Source: Betaproteobacteria bacterium (GTDB lineage: Bacteria; Pseudomonadota; Gammaproteobacteria; Burkholderiales; Burkholderiaceae). From it: a stretch of DNA of 8,541 nucleotides. This document shows, one piece after another, positions 1-5,996 of this stretch; the stretch's first letter is position 1; each line of letters opens with the position of its first letter. The translations under genes and the position numbers were made by a program. Under the pieces are notes generated by a model that was not told the DNA's origin, ran no database searches, and saw nothing but the letters and a program-made list of their open reading frames with translations. Location of the stretch: assembly GCA_018969885.1 (NCBI GenBank), contig JAGWXN010000141.1:1-8541 (forward strand), in the 5' to 3' direction.

Positions 1-2243
1 CGCCGTGCAGATAGCCCCAGCAATTTTTCGCGCAACCAGCCGCTGCCCGGCGCCCGGGCCAGCGCGTTCAGAACCGGGGCTATTTGCGAGGCAACCGAGG
101 CATAGCGCGGCAGACTCGCGATCAGCTTCTCGCGCAGCGACGGCGGCTTCACCTGCCGAAGCTGATGTTGATATTCAAGCTTCATGCGCGCCATGTCGAC
201 GCCGGTTGGACACTCGCGACGACACCCCTTGCAGCTCACGCACAGGGACATGGTCTGTGCGAGCTCATCAGAGCTGAGTGCGTCCTGGCCCAGCTGTCCT
301 GACAGCGCCAGGCGCAGCGTATTGGCACGCCCTCGGGTGAGGTGCTGCTCGTCGGCGGTGACGCGCCAACTGGGGCACATGGTGCCGGCATCGAATTTGC
401 GGCAATGGCCATTGTTGTTGCACATCTCGATGGCTTTTCCGAATCCGCCGGCCGGATCACCTCCGGTACCAGGGGCAGACAGGGTCTCGGTGAGCGGGTC
501 GTTCTGAACGTCCCAGGCCGACCAGTCGAGACCGGTGCGAAGCGGTCGCATCGCGTAGCCGGGCGGGTAGCGGAACAGGGTGCGATCATCCATCTTGGTC
601 GCACGAACAATTTTCCCAGGGTTTAGGAGACCCGCTGGATCGAACAGGTCCTTGACTTCCTCGAACGCCCGGGTGAGCCGCGCGCCGTATTGCCAGGCCA
701 CCCATTCGCTGCGCACCAGACCGTCACCGTGCTCTCCCGAAAATGCGCCTTTGTAGCGGCGAACCAGCTCGGCGGCCTCCTCGGCAATCGCCCGCATCCG
801 GGCAGCCCCCCCCTGCGGGCCGTCAGCCCGCATGTCGAGAATCGGACGCACATGAAGCGTGCCCACCGAGGCGTGCGCATACCAGGTGCCACGCGTGCCG
901 TGACGGCGAAACACCTCAGTCAGCCGGTCGGTGTACTCCGCAAGATGCTCGAGCGGGACCGCACAGTCCTCGATAAAGCTCACGGGCTTTCCGTCCCCGC
1001 GTAGCGACATCATGATGTTGAGGCCGGCCTTCCGAACCTCCCAGAAAGCCTTCTGGGCGCGTTCATCGGTCATCTGCACAACAGCCCCGGGAAGACCCAG
1101 CTGATCGGCCACCAGTTCGACCAGTTCGGCGAGCCTGAGACGAATCGCCGCCGCATCGTCCCCGGCGAACTCCACCAGCAATACCGCCTGAGGCAGCTCG
1201 CCCTGATGTCGGACCAGCGCGGCGTCAATCACCGGGCGAAACGCCGGGTTCTGACGCGCGAGGTCGATCATGGTGCGATCCACCAGTTCAACCGCAACGG
1301 GCCCCAGCTTGACGATGTGCTGTGCACTGGCCATCGCCGCTTGAAAATCGGGGAAATTCACCACGCCCAGCACGCGCGCTCCGGGGAGCGGGGCAAGCTT
1401 CAGGTGTAGCCGCCGGAACACCGCAAGCGTACCTTCCGACCCCACCAGCAGGTGCGACAGGTTCACCGATCCATCGGCCGTGTAAGGGCGCTCCGATTGC
1501 GGATGAAAGACATCGAGGTTGTAGCCGCCAACGCGCCGCATCACACGCGGCCATACCCGCTCGATTTCATCGCGCTCACGCGCCCCGACCTCATGCAGAC
1601 GCGAGACTAGCGCGCTCGCGCGCGAGCTTGAAAGCGGTCGCGACGCCTGCGGGCCAAATGGACCGAAGTGCTCCCGGGTGCCGTCGGCGAGAATGGCATC
1701 CAGCCCCAGCACGTTATGCACCATGTTGCCGTAGGCGATCGAGCGCGAGCCACAGGAGTTGTTGCCTGCCATACCGCCCAAGGTGGCCTGCGCCGAGGTG
1801 GACACATCGACGGGAAACCATAGCCCGAGCGGCTTGAGTTGCGCATTCAGGTGATCCAGCACCATGCCGGGCTGCACCTCGGCCACGCGCGCCTGCGCAT
1901 CGATCGAGATCACACGATTCAGGTGCCGGCTGAAATCAACCACCAGCGCCTCGCCCACCGTCTGCCCGCACTGGCTGGTCCCAGCCCCCCGGGGCAGGAT
2001 CGGCACTTTCATGTCGGCCGCAAGATCAATGGTGGCCGCGAGGTCTTCCTCATCCGCCGGCACCACCACGCCAACTGGAAACTGCTGGTAGATCGATGCG
2101 TCGGTCGAATAGCGCCCGCGGGTGGCGGGGTCGAATTTCACCTCACCCTTCAGCACATTGCGAAGACGCCGCGCGAGGCGGCTGCGATCAAGCGACGCCG
2201 ACGGGGCGAAGCCGATCGGGGCAACAGAAACTGAGTCGGACAT
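1..2243 (-). CDS. FAD-binding and 4Fe-4S 2-hydroxyacid dehydrogenase, GlcD/YdiJ-like (3' end outside window)
   Basis: The frame is open for 747 codons from the ATG at 2243-2241 to the left edge, so the C-terminal part is missing; YdiJ-type relatives are about 1000 residues. The order is an N-terminal PP-loop FAD domain (PRGAGTSQCGQ at 84-94, GGMAGNNSCGS at 156-166, GSEGTL at 269-273), then a FAD-oxidase C-terminal domain with HASVGTLHVRP at 457-467 and SGEHGDG at 502-508. His457, His464 and Glu504 match the usual metal/substrate-site pattern. An iron-sulfur region follows: C608, C614 and C623-Pro, then a classic CxxCxxCxxxCP at 668-679. The family oxidises D-2-hydroxyacids (D-lactate, glycolate, D-2-hydroxyglutarate) to 2-oxoacids and passes electrons through FAD and Fe-S, probably to quinone. 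The substrate cannot be read from the sequence. The divergent glyoxylate-type aminotransferase hints at glycolate or a related acid (inference). A purine-rich GAGAGAG upstream is only a weak ribosome site. Confidence 0.9.
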   Translation of the reverse strand, partial: MSDSVSVAPIGFAPSASLDRSRLARRLRNVLKGEVKFDPATRGRYSTDASIYQQFPVGVVVPADEEDLAATIDLAADMKVPILPRGAGTSQCGQTVGEALVVDFSRHLNRVISIDAQARVAEVQPGMVLDHLNAQLKPLGLWFPVDVSTSAQATLGGMAGNNSCGSRSIAYGNMVHNVLGLDAILADGTREHFGPFGPQASRPLSSSRASALVSRLHEVGARERDEIERVWPRVMRRVGGYNLDVFHPQSERPYTADGSVNLSHLLVGSEGTLAVFRRLHLKLAPLPGARVLGVVNFPDFQAAMASAQHIVKLGPVAVELVDRTMIDLARQNPAFRPVIDAALVRHQGELPQAVLLVEFAGDDAAAIRLRLAELVELVADQLGLPGAVVQMTDERAQKAFWEVRKAGLNIMMSLRGDGKPVSFIEDCAVPLEHLAEYTDRLTEVFRRHGTRGTWYAHASVGTLHVRPILDMRADGPQGGAARMRAIAEEAAELVRRYKGAFSGEHGDGLVRSEWVAWQYGARLTRAFEEVKDLFDPAGLLNPGKIVRATKMDDRTLFRYPPGYAMRPLRTGLDWSAWDVQNDPLTETLSAPGTGGDPAGGFGKAIEMCNNNGHCRKFDAGTMCPSWRVTADEQHLTRGRANTLRLALSGQLGQDALSSDELAQTMSLCVSCKGCRRECPTGVDMARMKLEYQHQLRQVKPPSLREKLIASLPRYASVASQIAPVLNALARAPGSGWLREKLLGLSAR

Positions 2244-2290
2244 GGCAAGGGCTCTCTCGGGGCAAGGCCGGCGCAACGGCCGGGACCCTC

Positions 2291-2296
2291 TACAAT
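2291..2296 (+). promoter_or_regulatory. Possible -10 element for the aminotransferase pair
   Basis: TACAAT matches five of six bases of the sigma70 -10 consensus and lies about 93 bases before the ATG at 2389, in the 145-bp spacer between divergent genes. There is no recognisable -35 at the right distance: that position is GC-rich and falls in a small inverted repeat (GGCCG 2266-2270, CGGCC 2277-2281). It could need an activator, or be chance. I see no good promoter for the divergent dehydrogenase in the same spacer. Confidence 0.25.
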
Positions 2297-2388
2297 TCTG
2301 CGATTAAACACCAGCGACGCCCGCGCACCGCCAGCATCCCCACTCGGCCTGCGCTGCTTCATCCGGGCCCGCCAGACACGGACAAGCC

Positions 2389-3615
2389 ATGAAACTACCC
2401 AGCGGACTGCGACTTGATCACCACCCGACCGGTCGCCATTTCCTGCAGATCCCGGGCCCCACCAATGTTCCCGACCGCATTCTGCGGGCCATCGACCATC
2501 CCACCATCGATCACCGCGGACCGGAATTCGGCGAGCTCGGCCGCTATGTCCTCGATGGGATCCGGAAGATTTTTCAGACCACGCAGCCCGTCATCATCTA
2601 TTCAGCGTCTGGTACCGGCGCCTGGGAAGCCGCGCTGGTCAACACTTTGTCCGCTGGCGATCGCGTGCTGATGGTTGAAACCGGGCACTTTGCAGCGCTC
2701 TGGAAGCGCCTTGCCGAACGTCTCGGTCTGATTGCAGACTACATCCCCGGGGATTGGCGAAGCGGCATCGACGCCGCCGAGATCGGACGCCGACTCGCGG
2801 CCGACCCCCATCACAGCATTCGCGCCGTCTGCGTAGTGCATAACGAAACCTCGTCGGGCATCACCTCGGACATCGCTGCCGTGCGCCGTGCGATCGATGC
2901 GGCCGGTCATCCCGCCCTTCTGATGGTTGATACGGTGTCCTCGATCGGCTCGATTGACTATCGTCATGACGAGTGGGGGGTGGACGTCACCATCGCCGGG
3001 TCACAGAAAGGCCTCATGCTGCCGCCCGGGCTGGGCTTTAACGCAATCAGTCCAAAGGCGTTGGCGGCAAGCCGTACCGCCAAGCTGCCGCGTGCGTTCT
3101 GGGCCTGGGACGACATGCTGGCCTCAAATGAAAAAGGCTACTGGCCCACCACCCCCTCGACCAACCTGCTCTATGGTCTTGCAGAGGCGATCGACATGCT
3201 CGCAAGCGAGGGGCTGGCCGCAGTCTTTGCCCGCCACGTGCGACATGGCGAAGCAACCCGTCGGGCGGTCCAGGCATGGGGGTTGGAACTGTTGTGCCGC
3301 CATCCCGCCGAGGCGAGCCCGGTGGTCACTGCTGTCGTGATGCCGGAGGCCGAACCCGGCAAGCGTCACGACGCCGACGCGCTCCGGCGCCTGGTGCTCG
3401 AGCGATTCAACATGTCGCTCGGCACCGGCCTCGGACGGCTCGCAGGCTGGGTGTTCCGGATCGGACATCTGGGCGACTTCAACGACCTGTCCCTGGTCGG
3501 CACCTTGGGTGGGGTTGAAATGGGCCTGGCAGCCGCAGGCGTTCCCCATCGCTCCGGCGGTGTGCAGGCAGCAGTCGAATATCTCGCAGCTTGTGCCCGG
3601 GACGCGCGCGCGTGA
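2389..3615 (+). CDS. Serine-glyoxylate / alanine-glyoxylate aminotransferase-like PLP enzyme (class V)
   Basis: This 408-residue protein has the expected full length for the family. It begins with the characteristic FLQIPGPTNVPDRILRAI (18-35). The PLP-binding features are visible in order: SGTGAWE (74-80, phosphate loop), HNETSSG (151-157), MVDTVSSIGS (179-188, with Asp181 expected to pair with the pyridine nitrogen), and GSQKGLMLPPG (204-214), where Lys207 should form the Schiff base. RIGHLGDFN (357-365) carries the arginine that normally binds the substrate carboxylate. The family transfers an amino group from serine or alanine to glyoxylate, giving glycine plus hydroxypyruvate or pyruvate in the cytoplasm. 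Donor preference cannot be told here; sgaA-like enzymes of the serine cycle and photorespiration-type salvage are the nearest named relatives. It is divergent from the flavin dehydrogenase and overlaps the next aminotransferase by 4 bases. The ribosome site (ACGGACAA) is weak. Confidence 0.87.
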   Translation: MKLPSGLRLDHHPTGRHFLQIPGPTNVPDRILRAIDHPTIDHRGPEFGELGRYVLDGIRKIFQTTQPVIIYSASGTGAWEAALVNTLSAGDRVLMVETGHFAALWKRLAERLGLIADYIPGDWRSGIDAAEIGRRLAADPHHSIRAVCVVHNETSSGITSDIAAVRRAIDAAGHPALLMVDTVSSIGSIDYRHDEWGVDVTIAGSQKGLMLPPGLGFNAISPKALAASRTAKLPRAFWAWDDMLASNEKGYWPTTPSTNLLYGLAEAIDMLASEGLAAVFARHVRHGEATRRAVQAWGLELLCRHPAEASPVVTAVVMPEAEPGKRHDADALRRLVLERFNMSLGTGLGRLAGWVFRIGHLGDFNDLSLVGTLGGVEMGLAAAGVPHRSGGVQAAVEYLAACARDARA

Positions 3616-4817
3616 CCGGGCTATTGCCGGAGGCGACCGACCGGCCTGGCGCGGGCGGCCCGCGCCTTGCCAGGCGCGTGGATGCGATCGCGCCCTTCCG
3701 CGTCATGGAACTCGTCAAGCGCGCGAGCGCCCTCGCTGCGGCCGGCCATCCCGTGATCCAGATGAATATCGGTGAGCCCGACTTCACCGCCCCGCCACCG
3801 GTGGTCGCCGCCCTTCAGCGCGCCGCAGCCCAGGGACTGTCGCAATACACGCCCGCCCTGGGCATCGAGCCACTGCGCCGCGCGATCGCGCGCGACTACG
3901 GCGAGCGTCACGGGCTCGATATTTCGCCCTCGCGAATTGTGGTGACGGCCGGGGCGTCGGCTGCGCTGCTGCTTGCCTGCTGCGCGCTGGTTGATGTTGG
4001 CGACCATGTGCTGATGACCGATCCCAGCTATCCGTGCAATCGCCATTTCGTGGCCGCCTTCGATGGCGTGCCGGCACTGGTTCCGGTGGGCCCGGAAAGC
4101 CGCTTCCAAATGACGCGCGCCCTGCTCGAGTCGCACTGGACCCCGGCCACTGCAGGCGCGCTTCTCGCCACGCCCGCCAACCCCACCGGCACTTCCATCG
4201 CATTCAACGAGCTCGCGGGCATCGTGGACGCGATTCGCGCGCGGGGAGGCTTCAGCCTGATCGATGAAATCTACCTCGGTCTCAGCTATGAGGGCAGGCC
4301 CCGAAGCGCCCTCGAACTGGGCGACGACGTGATCGTCTGCAACAGTTTTTCGAAAACCTTCAGCATGACGGGCTGGCGTCTGGGCTGGCTGGTGGTGCCC
4401 GAGTCGCTGGTACCGGCCTTTGAAAAACTGGCCCAGAATCTTTTCATCTGCGCCTCGGCGCTCGCGCAACACGCGGCACTTGCCTGCTTTGAGCCCGAGT
4501 CCCTGGCGATTTTCGATGCACAGCGCGAGTCATTTCGCAGGCGGCGTGACTTCATCGTGCCAGCGCTGAGAGAGGCTGGGCTTCACGTACCCGTCACGCC
4601 CGACGGCGCGTTCTATGTCTGGATTGACTGTGCACGCGTGTCCTCAAGCAGCCTGAGCTTCGCCGAGCGACTGCTGGAGGAAGCCTTTGTATCGATCGTT
4701 CCAGGGCATGATTTTGGGACCCACCAAGCCGATCGGTATCTCAGACTGTCCTATGCCACGGCCCTGCCAGCGCTCGAGGAGGCAGTGCGCCGGATATCTC
4801 GACTGATCAGCGCCTGA
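3612..4817 (+). CDS. Class I/II PLP-dependent aminotransferase (AspC/AlaA-like fold)
   Basis: I chose the GTG at 3612 because it overlaps the upstream stop as GTGA, a usual sign of translational coupling; this gives 401 residues. An in-frame TTG at 3591 and a later GTG near 3678 are alternatives, and close relatives often begin just before the RRVDAIAPFRVMEL segment (22-35). Motifs in order: MNIGEPDF (51-58, substrate loop), TAGASAALLL (112-121, cofactor phosphate), DPSYP (137-141), ATPANPTGT (186-194, with Asn190), LIDEIYLGLSYE (216-227, with Asp218 and Tyr221), SFSKTFSMTGWRLGW (245-259, with Lys248 as the Schiff-base lysine), and YLRLSYA (376-382, with Arg378 for the alpha-carboxylate). The enzyme exchanges an amino group between an amino acid and a 2-oxoacid in the cytoplasm. 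Substrates are not deducible. Its coupling to the glyoxylate-type aminotransferase suggests it regenerates the donor or handles the product of that enzyme (inference). Confidence 0.87.
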   Translation: MTGLLPEATDRPGAGGPRLARRVDAIAPFRVMELVKRASALAAAGHPVIQMNIGEPDFTAPPPVVAALQRAAAQGLSQYTPALGIEPLRRAIARDYGERHGLDISPSRIVVTAGASAALLLACCALVDVGDHVLMTDPSYPCNRHFVAAFDGVPALVPVGPESRFQMTRALLESHWTPATAGALLATPANPTGTSIAFNELAGIVDAIRARGGFSLIDEIYLGLSYEGRPRSALELGDDVIVCNSFSKTFSMTGWRLGWLVVPESLVPAFEKLAQNLFICASALAQHAALACFEPESLAIFDAQRESFRRRRDFIVPALREAGLHVPVTPDGAFYVWIDCARVSSSSLSFAERLLEEAFVSIVPGHDFGTHQADRYLRLSYATALPALEEAVRRISRLISA

Positions 4818-4818
4818 A

Positions 4819-5616
4819 TTACGACCCGGACAGGTTGGCCCCATCGCGCACACTGGCTCCGGGAAGCGCGCGCAGCACCAGATCATCGGGCGCCTCGGCT
4901 ACGCCACGGAGCACGTCGCGCGCGCGCAGCACCCGGGCCCCATAGCCGCTGTCGTGCGGCCGACGCGCGGCCCCGACATAGGACTTGAGGGCAGCTTCGG
5001 TACTGCCTTCACGGAGCAGATGAATCCGCAGCAACTCGGCGCCCACACGTATGTTCGCCTGGGGATCGAAGACCGCCTCGCTACCGCCGAACCGTTCAAA
5101 GCGTTCAGCATGGACCTGCGTACGGATCTGCATGAGCCCCTGCGCCCCGCGCACACTCTGGGCGAAGGTGTTGAAGGATGACTCCACCGACATCACAGCC
5201 AGAAGGAGCAGCGGGTCGAGCTTGACCTCATCAGCCACCTCGTACGCAAGTGCAACCACCTGCGCGGCCTGGGTCGCATCAACCTGATAATGATCGACGA
5301 TGTGATCAGTCAGTCGGCGCTGCGCGCGGGGAGTCTCCGCCACCGCGCGCTGCTCGGCAAGGGGCGTTACCTCGAGCAGCGCAGGCGCGGGCATGGTGGC
5401 GCCCCAACCCGGCGTCTTTCGAAGCCATTCTCCCTGGAGGCCTGGCCGAGGCAGATCGACCTGAGTCAGCCCCTGGGCGGCCAGGCGCGCGCCTGGGCTA
5501 ACAGAACGAACGGTGACGAGGGCCCACAGCACGCACCCCGCCACAACCGCCGCCAACACAAACGCGAGAACGACCTGGGAGGCATGTAACCGCTCGCATC
5601 GAGCTTCGATGCTCAT
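4819..5616 (-). CDS. Lytic transglycosylase, SLT domain, N-terminally anchored
   Basis: The ATG at 5616-5614 has a strong Shine-Dalgarno (GGAGAAG, complement of 5621-5627) about 7 bases upstream, giving 265 residues; the frame stays open upstream but without such a site. Residues 1-14 are charged, then comes a hydrophobic segment at about 12-36. It contains VAGC (25-28), which fits a lipobox, although hydrophobic residues continue past the cysteine, so a membrane anchor is equally possible. After a proline-rich linker the SLT fold begins near residue 105. VMSVESSFN (141-149) contains the expected catalytic Glu145, and GAQGLMQI (157-164) and ANIRVGAELL (187-196) are further SLT landmarks. The usual YNAG-type motif appears as YVGA (213-216). 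The enzyme should cleave the MurNAc-GlcNAc bond of peptidoglycan with 1,6-anhydro product formation, in the periplasm. It converges on the aminotransferase with one base between the stop codons. Confidence 0.88.
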   Translation of the reverse strand: MSIEARCERLHASQVVLAFVLAAVVAGCVLWALVTVRSVSPGARLAAQGLTQVDLPRPGLQGEWLRKTPGWGATMPAPALLEVTPLAEQRAVAETPRAQRRLTDHIVDHYQVDATQAAQVVALAYEVADEVKLDPLLLLAVMSVESSFNTFAQSVRGAQGLMQIRTQVHAERFERFGGSEAVFDPQANIRVGAELLRIHLLREGSTEAALKSYVGAARRPHDSGYGARVLRARDVLRGVAEAPDDLVLRALPGASVRDGANLSGS

Positions 5617-5818
5617 GAGACTTCTCCAGCAAATTGCCTCCTTGCGTGGCTCTGGTCCGCCCGAGAAGCGGAACCCCACCCACCAACAACAGCGCTGGCG
5701 GGCGGACAGAGACTGGCAGGAACAGTGCACTGGCCGGCGTGACCCAGCATCGGCAGCGCACCCTGGGGCTCGACCGGAAAGCGGTCTCGCCCGAATCGAG
5801 GAGGCAGGTGGTTTTTAT

Positions 5819-5843
5819 GTGAACAGGTATATTTTACGTTGAC
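5819..5843. promoter_or_regulatory. Imperfect inverted repeat, possible operator
   Basis: GTGAAC (5819-5824) and GTTGAC (5838-5843) form an inverted repeat matching at five of six positions around a 13-base AT-rich centre. The right arm and centre overlap the proposed minus-strand -10 box, where a repressor would act. The arms are short and imperfect, so chance is a real possibility. Confidence 0.15.
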
Positions 5844-5859
5844 CGCTCCGGCGGGCCAA
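5831..5859 (-). promoter_or_regulatory. Candidate sigma70 promoter for the transglycosylase gene
   Basis: Read on the minus strand, TTGGCC (5859-5854, four of six matches to TTGACA) is followed after exactly 17 bases by TAAAAT (5836-5831, five of six matches to TATAAT). It points toward the transglycosylase start at 5616, which would give a leader of about 205 bases. It falls at the only AT-rich patch of the spacer. TATACC just downstream is an alternative -10. Confidence 0.4.
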
Positions 5860-5996
5860 ACCCGCGCAAGATCCCGACTCAGCCTGACGCGCCATCCATC
5901 GGGCTGGTCTCCATTGTTTACTCGGCAATCCCCTTCGCGAACTACGGGATAGCCGGTTTGTCGCCCTATCCTGATCCCGATCAACACGAGCTCATC

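Larger units (their letters stand above)
5617..5996. other. Divergent spacer between the transglycosylase and ubiD genes
   Basis: This 380-base stretch separates two divergent starts. Short open frames cross it, but I recognise no protein in them. Positions 5811-5843 are clearly more AT-rich than everything around them and hold the promoter-like and palindrome-like elements listed separately. The ribosome site of the transglycosylase lies at 5621-5627. For ubiD I see no convincing promoter: TTGTTT at 5915-5920 resembles a -35, but no good -10 follows at 16-18 bases. The frame of ubiD is open back to the TGA at 5820-5822, with no ATG or GTG in it. Confidence 0.6.

Noticed and set aside
1608..1630. 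GCGCGCTCGCGCGCGAGC repeat-like stretch as a possible regulatory dyad
   Set aside because: It lies inside dehydrogenase codons for Ser-Arg-Ala-Ser residues in a GC-rich gene, where alternating GC palindromes arise readily by chance.
1322..1837. Open frame of 171 codons on the plus strand
   Set aside because: It is antisense to the flavin dehydrogenase, whose minus-strand frame carries the conserved FAD-binding motifs. The composition (Arg, Ala, Pro, His) is that of a shadow frame.
3621..4472. Open frame of 283 codons on the minus strand antisense to the class I aminotransferase
   Set aside because: The plus strand encodes a protein with every expected aminotransferase motif. The antisense product is low in hydrophobic structure, rich in Gly/Arg/Ala/His, and resembles nothing I know. 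GC-rich codon use commonly leaves such antisense frames open.
5617..5730. Upstream extension of the transglycosylase frame to 5730
   Set aside because: The extra 38 residues (Cys- and Trp-rich, no signal peptide pattern) precede a Met with a strong GGAGAAG site and a natural membrane-targeting start, so the shorter protein is preferred.
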